DNA of 7,467 nucleotides. It comes from CAYLPT01 sp964385645 (lineage in GTDB: Bacteria > Armatimonadota > Hebobacteria > Hebobacterales > Hebobacteraceae). The notes beneath the pieces are model-generated. The model saw only the letters and a list, made by a program, of their open reading frames with translations. It was not told the origin of the DNA and ran no database searches. Below, one piece after another: positions 1-6,916 of the stretch (position 1 is its first letter; every line of letters begins with the position of its first letter). The DNA lies in the NCBI GenBank assembly GCA_964385645.1, contig CAYLPT010000109.1:1-7467 (forward strand). The letters are read 5' to 3'. The position numbers and the translations under genes are program-made.

Positions 1-56
1 CTCCCACAGGAACCCGCCCGCCCCGCGCCTAACCCGCGCCCGCCGACACTCTACCT

Positions 57-63
57 CAGGAGG
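57..63 (+). promoter_or_regulatory. Shine-Dalgarno for the SMP-30-like gene
   Basis: CAGGAGG lies 6 nt before the ATG at 70 and is a near-perfect anti-Shine-Dalgarno complement. It is the main reason for choosing that start, because the reading frame stays open leftward to the window edge without offering an ATG, GTG or TTG. I see no convincing -35/-10 pair in the 56 bases to its left. Confidence 0.7.
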
Positions 64-69
64 CGTCAG

Positions 70-1002
70 ATGACCTGCTCCCTGCTCGCAGCCGCTGCCC
101 TGCTCGCCGCCGGCTGCGCCCTCGCCCAGGCCGAGGCCGCCAGCGACCTTCCCCAGCCCGGGGAGGTCTCCCCCCAGCCCGTCGTGGCCGACATCGCCTT
201 CGCCGAGGGGCCCATCTTCGACCAGGCGGGCAACCTCTACTTCGTCAACTACCTCGCCCTGGGCACCATCGGCCGCCGCACGCCCGACGGCACCGTCTCC
301 GTCTGGGTGCATACCGGCGGGCAGGCCAACGGCCTCAAGGTGGACGCCCAGGGCAACCTCATCGCGGCCGACTACGGGGGCAAGCGCATCCTGCGCATCC
401 ACCCGCTCACCCGCGCCATCGAGGTCCTGACCGACAGCTACCAGGGCGAGCCCTACCTGGGGCCCAACGACGTCTGCCACGACCGCCAGGGCAACATCTA
501 CTTCAGCGACCCCTTCGGCTCCAGCGACCGCAACCCCATCGGCGCCGTCTACCGGATCGAGCTCGCCGCCGACGGCTCGGTGGCGCGCGTCGTCAGGGTC
601 GCCGAAGGCCTCGCCTTCCCCAACGGGCTCGCCGTCTCGCCCGACCAGGGCCGCCTGTACGTGGCCGAGTCGGCGACCAACCGGCTCCTCTGCTGGGATA
701 TCGCGCCCGACGGCTCCCTCACCAACCGACGCGCCATCATCGAGTTCTCCAACCCCACCCTCGACGGGCTGATGTTCGACGAGGCCGGCCGGCTGTGGAT
801 CGCGCGCTGGACCAACGGCACGGTGGATGTGGTGGACGTCGAGCGGGGCGAGCTGCTCAGGAGCTATCCCGCGGGCGGGGATCAGGTGACGAACCTGTGC
901 TGGCGGGGCACCGACCTGTACGTCACCGTGGCCGGGCAGCGCAGCATCCACCGCCTGCCCGTAGGGGTCCGCGGGGCCAACATCGAGCCCCGGCCGGACT
1001 AG
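70..1002 (+). CDS. Secreted SMP-30/gluconolactonase/LRE-like beta-propeller protein
   Basis: This 310-aa protein has a hydrophobic leader and an LAAGC lipobox-like motif (Cys16), followed by a repeated propeller fold (about residues 35-300). Family signatures are visible: AEGPIF with Glu46, GPNDV with Asn133, FPNGLAVS with Asn185 and LDGLMFDEAG with Asp232. By analogy with SMP-30 and gluconolactonases these match the metal- and substrate-binding Glu/Asn/Asn/Asp set. Members of the family are divalent-metal lactonases or hydrolases acting on sugar lactones and related esters, but many are uncharacterised and the substrate here cannot be read from sequence. Placement outside the cytoplasm is inferred from the leader; cleavage by signal peptidase I near residues 20-24 is an alternative to lipidation. 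The leader oddly has no Lys or Arg before its hydrophobic stretch. The gene stands alone on its strand and runs head-on into the permease gene. Confidence 0.88.
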   Translation: MTCSLLAAAALLAAGCALAQAEAASDLPQPGEVSPQPVVADIAFAEGPIFDQAGNLYFVNYLALGTIGRRTPDGTVSVWVHTGGQANGLKVDAQGNLIAADYGGKRILRIHPLTRAIEVLTDSYQGEPYLGPNDVCHDRQGNIYFSDPFGSSDRNPIGAVYRIELAADGSVARVVRVAEGLAFPNGLAVSPDQGRLYVAESATNRLLCWDIAPDGSLTNRRAIIEFSNPTLDGLMFDEAGRLWIARWTNGTVDVVDVERGELLRSYPAGGDQVTNLCWRGTDLYVTVAGQRSIHRLPVGVRGANIEPRPD

Positions 1003-1877
1003 GGCATGGGGGCCAGCTCGACCGCGCGGCCGGCGAGGTGGCGCACGAGCACGATGACGCCGAAGGAGACGACCACCAGAGTGGCCGCGAGGGCGATGGC
1101 GGCAGGGAGGTTGGTCGTGCCGGCGGTGTAGATGGCGATCGGCATCGTCTCGGTGCGCCCGGGGAAGGCGCCGGCGAAGACGAGGGTGGCTCCGAACTCA
1201 CCCAGGGCCCTCGCCCAGGTCATCACCGCGCCCGCGAACAGGGCATGCCGGGCGAGGGGGACGGTGACGGCGAAGAAGGTGCGCAGGGTCCCGGCGCCGA
1301 GGGTGGCGGAGGCGAGCCGCAGCTCCCGCGGCACGGCCTCGAAGCCAGAGCGGGCCTGGCGTACGTAGAAGGGCGAGGCGACGAAGACCTGGGCCATCAC
1401 CACCGCGGCCGGGGTAAGGGAGATCCGGAGCCCATGCTGGGTGAGCCAGGCCCCCATCCCCTGCTGGCCGAACAACAGCAGCAGCGCAAGCCCCGCCGCC
1501 GCCGGGGGCAGCACCAGCGGCAGGTCTATGAGCGTCTCCACGGCCTGCTGGCCGCGGAAGCGGTGGTGAGCGAGCCAGTAGGCGGCCGGGGTCCCCAGCA
1601 GCACCGAGATGACCAGCGAGATGGTGGCCGTGACCAGGCTCAGCCGTAGGGCGAGGATGGCCTGCGGGCAGCACGCGTAGGCGGCCCACACCGTGGACGT
1701 GGTCCGCAGAATCAGCCCGGCGATGGGCGCGAACAGGTAGAGCAGCAGCGGCGCGGCGGCGAGGCCCACCAGCAGCGGCGCGCCCGCGCGCCGACGCCGC
1801 GGGGCCGGCCTGCCCCCAGCCCGCGCCGCGACGCGCCCGGCGGCATCAGAGCTCGGGCTTCGTGACGCTGTAGCCAT
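999..1877 (-). CDS. modB: ModB-type molybdate/tungstate ABC transporter permease
   Basis: This 292-aa inner-membrane permease has about six hydrophobic segments (roughly residues 33-56, 77-95, 118-137, 155-172, 208-236 and 258-278). The cytoplasmic EAA-type loop that docks the ATPase lies at about 182-213 (PRELRLASATLGAGTLRTFF). The following GEFGATLVFAGAFPGRTETM stretch is strongly characteristic of ModB/CysT-type oxyanion permeases. It should move molybdate or tungstate delivered by the lipoprotein encoded just upstream. The open frame extends to 2123, but that N-terminal part is Ser/Arg/Pro-rich shadow sequence of the overlapping gene, so I place the start at the ATG at 1877. This gives a 32-bp overlap with the binding-protein gene. 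No good Shine-Dalgarno sits before that ATG, and about 30 Arg-rich residues precede the first membrane helix, making the protein longer than the roughly 230 aa of E. coli ModB. No ModC ATPase is encoded in the window. The membrane fold and family are firm; the exact ion is inferred. Confidence 0.88.
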   Translation of the reverse strand: MATASRSPSSDAAGRVAARAGGRPAPRRRRAGAPLLVGLAAAPLLLYLFAPIAGLILRTTSTVWAAYACCPQAILALRLSLVTATISLVISVLLGTPAAYWLAHHRFRGQQAVETLIDLPLVLPPAAAGLALLLLFGQQGMGAWLTQHGLRISLTPAAVVMAQVFVASPFYVRQARSGFEAVPRELRLASATLGAGTLRTFFAVTVPLARHALFAGAVMTWARALGEFGATLVFAGAFPGRTETMPIAIYTAGTTNLPAAIALAATLVVVSFGVIVLVRHLAGRAVELAPMP

Positions 1878-2691
1878 GTCTGGCGAAGATGGCCTTCCCC
1901 TCCTCGGAGAGGAGGAAGTCAATGTAGCGCTGGGCGGCCTGCGGGTGCTGGGAGAAGGTGGAGATAGCCACCGGGATGCTCGGAGGGCGCTGCCAGTACT
2001 CGATAGGGATCGGAACGATATCCACCTTCCCTGGCGCCCAGTGCTCGAAGGCGTCCCAGCCGATGACCGCGTCCACCTCGCCCATCTCGATGAGCTGCTG
2101 GGTGTGCTCGCAACTGGCAGCATAGGTGATCACGTTTCGCTTCACCGCCTCCTCGAGCCCGGCGGCCTTGAGGATCCGCTCGCTCCAGTCCCCGAGGCAC
2201 ACGGCCCCTGCCTGGGCAAGGCCGACAGTGATCCCGGGCCGCGCCAGGTCGGCGAGCGAGTGGATGTTCTTCGGGTTGCCGCTGCGGACGCAGATCACAG
2301 GGATCAGGAACACGACGTCCCGGCGCGTCTCGGGCCGGACCACCCCCCGCGCCTCCGCCTTGTCCATGAAGTCATCGGAGCCGGGCATGTAGAGATCGCC
2401 GATCCGCTCCAGCTCCATCTGGCTGAGGAGTGTGCCCGAGCCGCCGAAGGTCATGTCAATGACGATGTCGGGGTTGGCGGCCTCGAAGGCGGCCTTGGCC
2501 TCCCGGGAGGGCGGCACGCTGGCGGCGCCGACGAAGGCGATCACGCGGGTCCTGCGGCCTGCCTCTGGCTGAGCGGCGGTCCTGCCCGCGCCACAGCCAG
2601 CGAGCACAAGCAGCCCAGTGGCGCCGAGCAGCACGGCGCCTGACAGGGATAGGCTAGAAAGACGTGCATCTGCCACAGCCGCGTCCTCCAT
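1846..2691 (-). CDS. ModA-like oxyanion-binding lipoprotein of an ABC transporter
   Basis: This is a periplasmic-binding-protein type II lipoprotein of 281 aa from the ATG, or 276 aa from a GTG at 2676. The leader ends in the lipobox LAGC with Cys33. The mature part has ModA-like landmarks: GAAS (55-58), GGSG (83-86), GDLYMPGSDDFMDKA (98-112), GITVGLAQAGAVCLG (153-167) and GEVDAVIGW (204-212). ModA proteins capture molybdate or tungstate outside the membrane and hand it to ModB, here encoded by the overlapping downstream gene. By eye, the two oxyanion-binding serines of E. coli ModA correspond to Ser58 and Ser85, while the binding tyrosine appears to be Trp212. Cysteines 165 and 194 fall next to the predicted ligand loops. 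The coordinates use the ATG at 2691, but the GTG at 2676 has a much better ribosome-binding site. Sulfate, phosphate or another oxyanion cannot be excluded. Confidence 0.85.
   Translation of the reverse strand: MEDAAVADARLSSLSLSGAVLLGATGLLVLAGCGAGRTAAQPEAGRRTRVIAFVGAASVPPSREAKAAFEAANPDIVIDMTFGGSGTLLSQMELERIGDLYMPGSDDFMDKAEARGVVRPETRRDVVFLIPVICVRSGNPKNIHSLADLARPGITVGLAQAGAVCLGDWSERILKAAGLEEAVKRNVITYAASCEHTQQLIEMGEVDAVIGWDAFEHWAPGKVDIVPIPIEYWQRPPSIPVAISTFSQHPQAAQRYIDFLLSEEGKAIFARHGYSVTKPEL
2685..2689 (-). promoter_or_regulatory. Possible Shine-Dalgarno favouring a GTG start for the binding protein
   Basis: GGAGG, overlapping the ATG at 2691 itself, lies 8 nt before an in-frame GTG at 2676-2674. 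The sequence upstream of the ATG has no comparable motif (only a weak AGAG-like stretch). Starting at the GTG removes five residues and leaves a normal lipoprotein leader with one Arg before the hydrophobic core, so I think the GTG is the more likely true start. Confidence 0.45.
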
Positions 2692-2788
2692 GTGTGGGAC
2701 TCAGCAGCCTCTGCCTGGCATACTACATCCCCAGGGTGACGAAACGGTGAATCCCGCAGGGAGATTGCGTGACGCGTTCGCCTGCCGC

Positions 2789-4405
2789 CTAGGAGGCCCC
2801 CGCGGTGGGGCCTCCCTCGCGCAGCCCCTCGGGCAGCTCTCCCTCGAACTGCTTGAGGTTCTCCCGGAAGGCGGTTGCCAGCCGCGCCGCGGCGGCGTCG
2901 TACTGAGCAGGGTCGGGCCAGTGGTCGCGCGGCTGCAACAGGGCTGGGTCAACGCCCGGGCACGCGGTGGGGACCGCGAAGCCGAAGTGCTTGTCCCGTC
3001 GGCAGGCGACGCCATCGAGGGCGCCGGACAGCGCCGCCCGCACGATCGCGCGCGTGGAGGCGATGTCAATGCGGTGGCCCACCCCGTAGGGCCCGCCGGT
3101 CCAGCCGGTGTTGATGAGCCAGCATTTCGCCTTGTGCTTGCGGATGCGTTCGCCGAACATGCCGGCGTACACCGTCGGGTTCAGGGCCATGAAGGGCGCG
3201 CCGAAGCAGGGGCTGAAGACGGTCTTGGGTTCGTCCACACCCCGCTCGGTGCCGGCGACGCGGGCGGTGTAGCCCGACAGGAAGTGATACATCGCCTGCT
3301 CTGCCGTCAGGCGGGCGACCGGAGGCATCACGCCGAAGGAGTCGCACGTCAGCAGCACGACGTTGCTCGGGTGCCCGCCGCGGCCGCCCCGGACCGCGCT
3401 GGGGATGTGGCTGATCGGGTAACAGGCGCGGGTGTTCTCGGTGAGGGAGTCGTCGTCCAGGTCAAGGCGTCGGGTCTGGAAGTCCACGGCGACGTTCTCG
3501 AGGATGGTGCCGAAGCGCCGGGTGCACTCGTAGATCTCGGGCTCCGACTCCCGGGAGAGCCGGATGACCTTGGCGTAGCATCCGCCCTCGAAGTTGAAGA
3601 TCCCGTCGTCGCTCCAGCCGTGCTCGTCGTCGCCGATCAGCGCCCTCTCGGGGTCGGCCGAGAGGCTGGTCTTGCCGGTGCCCGAGAGCCCGAAGAAGAG
3701 GGCGACGTCTCCCCCCGGGCCCACGTTGGCCGAGCAGTGCATGCTCAGCACCGCGGTCTGGGGGAGCAGGTAGTTGAGGATGGTGAAGACCGACTTCTTG
3801 ATCTCCCCGCCGTAGCTCGTGCCGCCGATGAGGATGGTCTTCTGGCCGAAGTTGACGAGGATGAAGGTCTCGCTCCGGGTGCCGTCCACCTCCGGGATGG
3901 CGTGGAACTGGGGGAAGCAGAGTATCCGGAACTCGGGCACATGAGACCGAAGCTGCTCGGGGTCCCTGATCTGGATGAACATGTTTCGCGCGAACAGGCT
4001 CTGCCACGCGTCCTCGGTGACCACGCGGATGGGGATCCGATAATCGGGGTGGGCGCCCACATGGCAGTCCTGCACGAAAACCTCCTTGCCCTCGACGTAG
4101 GCGAGCAGGCGCCGGTAGAGTCGGTCGAAGTTCTCCTCGGGGATGGGCCGGTTCACCTCCCCCCACCAGATGTGGTCCGACGAGGAGGGCTCGTGGACGA
4201 TGAACTTGTCGTTCGGGGAGCGGCCGGTGTGGTCGCCGGTGCGCACGACGATGGGGCCCAGGTGGGCGATCAGGCCCTCTCGGCGGCGCACCACCCGCTC
4301 ATAGAGCGCGGGCGTGGCGTCCGTCCAGTAGACGCGGGCGACGTTGCGGAACCCGTGGTGCTCCAGTCCATGATGAGGGACCCGGCTCTCGTCGGTCGTG
4401 CTCAT
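2789..4405 (-). CDS. pckA: Phosphoenolpyruvate carboxykinase (ATP)
   Basis: This 538-aa protein is essentially full length for the ATP-dependent family (E. coli is 540 aa). It converts oxaloacetate plus ATP to phosphoenolpyruvate, CO2 and ADP in the cytoplasm, the first committed step of gluconeogenesis, and can run in reverse to make ATP during fermentation. Diagnostic motifs are all present: GRSPNDKF with the substrate-binding Arg62, YGGEIKKS with Lys203/Lys204, MHCSAN with metal-ligand His223, the P-loop GLSGTGKT (239-246), the kinase-2 motif IGDDEHGW with Asp259/Asp260, and NTRACYPI with Arg326. No catalytic residue appears to be missing. The ATG at 4405 has GGGAG 10 nt upstream. The gene begins 95 bp after rimO and ends 97 bp before the binding-protein gene, so it could be a separate unit or share a transcript with either side. 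A strong hairpin covers its last codons. Confidence 0.98.
   Translation of the reverse strand: MSTTDESRVPHHGLEHHGFRNVARVYWTDATPALYERVVRRREGLIAHLGPIVVRTGDHTGRSPNDKFIVHEPSSSDHIWWGEVNRPIPEENFDRLYRRLLAYVEGKEVFVQDCHVGAHPDYRIPIRVVTEDAWQSLFARNMFIQIRDPEQLRSHVPEFRILCFPQFHAIPEVDGTRSETFILVNFGQKTILIGGTSYGGEIKKSVFTILNYLLPQTAVLSMHCSANVGPGGDVALFFGLSGTGKTSLSADPERALIGDDEHGWSDDGIFNFEGGCYAKVIRLSRESEPEIYECTRRFGTILENVAVDFQTRRLDLDDDSLTENTRACYPISHIPSAVRGGRGGHPSNVVLLTCDSFGVMPPVARLTAEQAMYHFLSGYTARVAGTERGVDEPKTVFSPCFGAPFMALNPTVYAGMFGERIRKHKAKCWLINTGWTGGPYGVGHRIDIASTRAIVRAALSGALDGVACRRDKHFGFAVPTACPGVDPALLQPRDHWPDPAQYDAAAARLATAFRENLKQFEGELPEGLREGGPTAGAS
2792..2815 (-). terminator. GC-rich hairpin at the pckA stop codon
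   Basis: A perfect 9-bp inverted repeat (GGAGGCCCC at 2792-2800 and GGGGCCTCC at 2807-2815, loop of 6 nt) spans the last eight or so sense codons of pckA and abuts its stop codon at 2789-2791. No T-run follows on the minus strand, so it is not a classical intrinsic terminator. It may instead stabilise the mRNA 3' end, cause a pause, or act with a termination factor. A coincidence of GC-rich codons is possible. Confidence 0.3.
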
Positions 4406-4500
4406 GTGACGGCATCTCCCTGCCTGATGCTGAGGGGCACTGGAACCTGAGTACTACGACGACGCTGCGCCGCAGCCCTCCTCCTGCGTCGGCGCGCCGC

Positions 4501-5847
4501 CTATCGGCAGATGAGCGTGCCCACCAGATCGTAAGGCTTTGCGGCGGTCACCCGCGCGCGGGCGAACTCCCCCGGCCGCAGGCGCGCCCCGGGCGGCTCC
4601 AGCACCACTGTGCCGTCCACCTCTGGCGCGTCCCGGAAGCTCCGCCCAACCCACCGTCCCCGCTGGTCCTGACCCTCGATTAGCACCTCGATCTCTCGGC
4701 CAAGCCAGCGCCGGTTGCGCTCCAGGGAGATGCGCTGCTGGGCGGCCATGAGCGCCTCCTGGCGCTCCTGCGCCAGCTCCGCGGGGACCTGGTCCGGCAT
4801 CTCCGCCGCTGGCGTGCCCTGCTCCGGCGAGAAGGAGAAGGCGCCCGCGCGGTCGAGCTGCGCCGCCTCGACGAACGCCAGCAGGCGCGCGAACTCCGCC
4901 TCCCCCTCCCCCGGAAAGCCCACCAGGAACGTGCTCCGCAGCGCGATGTCCGGCATCGCCTCCCGCAGCCGCGCGATCAGCCGAAGGTAGACCTCCCCGT
5001 CCCCCGGCCGGCCCATGCGCCGCAGCACCCCGGGATCGGCGTGCTGGAAGGGGACATCGAGGTAGTGGCAGACACGGCTGCCGCCTCCTATCACCTCGAT
5101 CAGGCGCTCGCTCACACGCGCCGGGAACCCATACAGCAGCCGGATCCAGCGTATCCCCTCCACCGCGTCCAGCGCGCACAGCAGCTCGGCCAGGTCCGGC
5201 CCGCCGCGGTCCTGCCCATAGGCGGTGGTGTCCTGGGAAACCAGGTTCACCTCCCGGACGCCCTCCGCGGCCAAGGCGCGCACCTCGGCGACGACCGCCT
5301 CCAGAGGGCGGCTGCGATAGCGACCGCGCAGGCGGGGGATGACGCAGAACCGGCAGCCATGGCTGCAGCCGTCTGCGATCTTCACATAGGCGCTCCAGGG
5401 CGGGGTGGTGCGCAGCCGCGGGAGCCCCTCGGCGTGCAGATAGGCGTCCGGGGCCGCCGTCGGCGCCGGGCGGCGGACCCCCGCGAGCGCGCCCTCGACC
5501 ACCTCCACCACATCGGCGACCTCGCCCGGCCCCATGAAGGCGTCCACCTCGGGGAAGCGCGCCCGGAGCCGCTCCGCCTCCGCCTGCGGCCAGCAGCCCG
5601 CGCACACCAGCGCCCGGGCGCGGCCGGCCCGCCGGAGCGCCGCCGCCTCCGTGAGCGCCTCGGCGGCCTCCTCCCGCGCCGCCTCGATGAAACAGCAGGT
5701 GTTGACCAGCAACACGTCAGCCCGCGCGGCGTCCCCGACGATGGCGAAGCCGGCCCGCGAGAGCAGCCCCAGCATCACCTCGGTGTCCACCAGGTTCTTC
5801 GGGCACCCGAGGGAGATGACGCCGACCGCTGGGCGCGGGCGTGTCAT
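4501..5847 (-). CDS. rimO: Ribosomal protein uS12 (S12) Asp methylthiotransferase RimO
   Basis: This 448-aa radical-SAM enzyme of the MiaB/RimO family adds a methylthio group to a conserved aspartate of ribosomal protein S12. The N-terminal UPF0004 domain (about 8-125) carries the three cysteines for one Fe-S cluster: Cys15 in SLGCPKNLVDTE, Cys51 in NTCCFIEAA and Cys85 in CAGCWPQ. The radical-SAM domain (about 150-375) begins with the CxxxCxxC motif CSHGCRFC (Cys161, Cys165, Cys168). A TRAM domain (about 380-445) ends the protein and would contact the substrate. The SLGCPKNLVDTE start and PRLRGRYRSRP segment fit RimO better than the tRNA enzyme MiaB. Its ATG overlaps the stop codon of the upstream DRTGG gene as ATGA, and no Shine-Dalgarno is visible before it, so translation probably depends on ribosomes finishing the upstream gene. 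Length and motifs are complete. Confidence 0.96.
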   Translation of the reverse strand: MTRPRPAVGVISLGCPKNLVDTEVMLGLLSRAGFAIVGDAARADVLLVNTCCFIEAAREEAAEALTEAAALRRAGRARALVCAGCWPQAEAERLRARFPEVDAFMGPGEVADVVEVVEGALAGVRRPAPTAAPDAYLHAEGLPRLRTTPPWSAYVKIADGCSHGCRFCVIPRLRGRYRSRPLEAVVAEVRALAAEGVREVNLVSQDTTAYGQDRGGPDLAELLCALDAVEGIRWIRLLYGFPARVSERLIEVIGGGSRVCHYLDVPFQHADPGVLRRMGRPGDGEVYLRLIARLREAMPDIALRSTFLVGFPGEGEAEFARLLAFVEAAQLDRAGAFSFSPEQGTPAAEMPDQVPAELAQERQEALMAAQQRISLERNRRWLGREIEVLIEGQDQRGRWVGRSFRDAPEVDGTVVLEPPGARLRPGEFARARVTAAKPYDLVGTLICR

Positions 5848-6899
5848 GCGAGCCCGAGCGCGGCCTCGAGTCGGTCGAGCTTGAGGCGGGACTCGAACTG
5901 CTCTGTGGCGTGCTGGATCTTCTTGGGCTCCCGCACCCGGAGCTTGCCCAGCAGCTCGTCAATGGTGCTAATGGTGGTGAGGGTGTCGGTGCGCACCAGC
6001 AGCACCGGGACGCGCAGCTCCTGGGCGCGGGCGAGCACGGTGTGGCTGGGCCGCAGGTCGCCGGTGAGGATCAGGCAGCGGGTGGGCGTCTCGAGGGCGG
6101 CGAGCTGGACGTCGCTGCGGTCGCCGCCGGTGATGACGCACTTGCGCGGGGTGCGGCGGAAGTAGCGCAGCGCCTTCTCGACGCTCATGGCGCCGACGAC
6201 GAAGTTCTCCACCAGCTCATCGAGAGCCCCCTCCCCACACAGCAGCTCCCCGCCGGTGGCCTCGACGAGCTCCCGCACGCTCACCGAGTGCAGCACCGGG
6301 TCGTTGGGCAGCACGCCCAGCACGGGCATGCCCCGCGCCTCCAGGCAGGGGACCACCGTGTCCCAGATCTCCCCCTCCCGCTGGGGCGGGACGAGGTTGA
6401 GGATGACGCCCACCACCCGATCGGCCAGCGGGCGGTGCGCGGCGATGATGGAGTCGGCGTCGAGGAACGACTCGCAGCGGCCCAGCAGCAGCACCTTGGC
6501 GTCGAACATCTCGGCCAGGGTGGGCTGCTCGAGCCCGAGCACGGCGCCGCGGCTGAGCACCGCGCCCGAGGCCCCGATGAGCAGCACGTCCTTGTCGGCC
6601 GCGACCGCCGCGAAGGCCTTCTCGACCCGGGCGCGCAGCTCGGCCCGGTCGGCCTGGCACAGCTCGCGCGTGATCAGGAGGGGGCAGAGGTCGGAGGGCG
6701 CGTCGCTCAACCCCAACTGCTGCGCGACGAAGTGCGCGTCCTCGTCGGTGACCTGTTCGCCGACGGTCACCGGCAGCAGCCCCAAAGGCTTGAAGTACCC
6801 GACCCGGCGGCCCTGGCGCTGCCACCGCAGGCCCAGCACGATGCAGGTGAGCGTCTTGCCCGCGTAGGGCTCGTTCGAGGTGACCAGGAGCGAAGTCAT
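5844..6899 (-). CDS. BioD-like P-loop NTPase with DRTGG domain (phosphotransacetylase N-terminal-like family)
   Basis: This 351-aa cytoplasmic protein matches the family resembling the N-terminal part of long phosphotransacetylases (COG0857 type). An N-terminal BioD/CobQ-like P-loop domain (about 1-200) begins with a Walker A variant, SNEPYAGKT (8-16, Lys15), followed by the GYFKPLG strand-loop (34-40) and TDEDAHFVAQQLGL (51-64). A DRTGG domain (about 205-310) follows, with the ITGGDRSDVQLAALE stretch at 256-270. The tail (311-351) is charged. The C-terminal acetyl-transfer domain of a true phosphotransacetylase is absent, so I do not call it Pta. Proteins of this type are often found next to ADP-forming acetate-CoA ligases, as here, which suggests a nucleotide-responsive accessory or regulatory role in acyl-CoA metabolism; the biochemical function is not established. 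The start is well supported by GGGGAGG 8 nt upstream, 17 bp after the ligase stop. Confidence 0.85.
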   Translation of the reverse strand: MTSLLVTSNEPYAGKTLTCIVLGLRWQRQGRRVGYFKPLGLLPVTVGEQVTDEDAHFVAQQLGLSDAPSDLCPLLITRELCQADRAELRARVEKAFAAVAADKDVLLIGASGAVLSRGAVLGLEQPTLAEMFDAKVLLLGRCESFLDADSIIAAHRPLADRVVGVILNLVPPQREGEIWDTVVPCLEARGMPVLGVLPNDPVLHSVSVRELVEATGGELLCGEGALDELVENFVVGAMSVEKALRYFRRTPRKCVITGGDRSDVQLAALETPTRCLILTGDLRPSHTVLARAQELRVPVLLVRTDTLTTISTIDELLGKLRVREPKKIQHATEQFESRLKLDRLEAALGLA

Positions 6900-6907
6900 G
6901 CCATAAG

Positions 6908-6914
6908 CCTCCCC
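6908..6914 (-). promoter_or_regulatory. Strong Shine-Dalgarno for the DRTGG gene
   Basis: GGGGAGG sits 8 nt before the ATG at 6899, inside the 17-bp gap after the ligase stop codon. It fixes that start and shows that the DRTGG gene is translated independently within the unit, unlike rimO, which lacks such a site. Confidence 0.75.
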
Positions 6915-6916
6915 GG

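Noticed and set aside
795..1649. A 284-codon plus-strand open frame across the convergent junction
   Set aside because: It is antisense to the permease and out of frame with the SMP-30-like gene; its Gly/Arg/Gln/His-rich translation has no domain signature.
2720..2725. TAGTAT on the minus strand, 29 bases before the ATG at 2691, as a possible -10 element for the transporter genes
   Set aside because: The nearest -35-like hexamer (TTCACC) is about 20 nt away and matches poorly, so a promoter cannot be supported by eye.
2618..4450. A 610-codon open frame on the plus strand opposite pckA and the start of the binding-protein gene
   Set aside because: It lies antisense to a gene with complete catalytic motifs and spans two genes and a spacer. 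Its Gly/Val/Asp/Ala/Leu-rich translation is typical of the strand opposite high-GC coding sequence.
4460..4491. Inverted repeats in the rimO-pckA spacer (CGACGC/GCGTCG, and inside them GCTGC-GCC-GCAGC) as a terminator for rimO
   Set aside because: The stems are only 5-6 bp, compete with each other, and have no T-run on the minus strand; short repeats like these are expected by chance at this base composition.
4454..5605. A 383-codon minus-strand open frame overlapping rimO in another frame
   Set aside because: Its translation is almost entirely Gly/Ala/Arg/Pro, as expected from a frame-shifted reading of GC-rich coding sequence, while the rimO frame carries all family motifs.
5844..6899. Annotation of the DRTGG protein as phosphotransacetylase (Pta) or as dethiobiotin synthetase (BioD)
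   Set aside because: The acetyl-transfer domain of Pta is missing, and the DRTGG domain plus ligase neighbour do not fit a biotin-synthesis enzyme.
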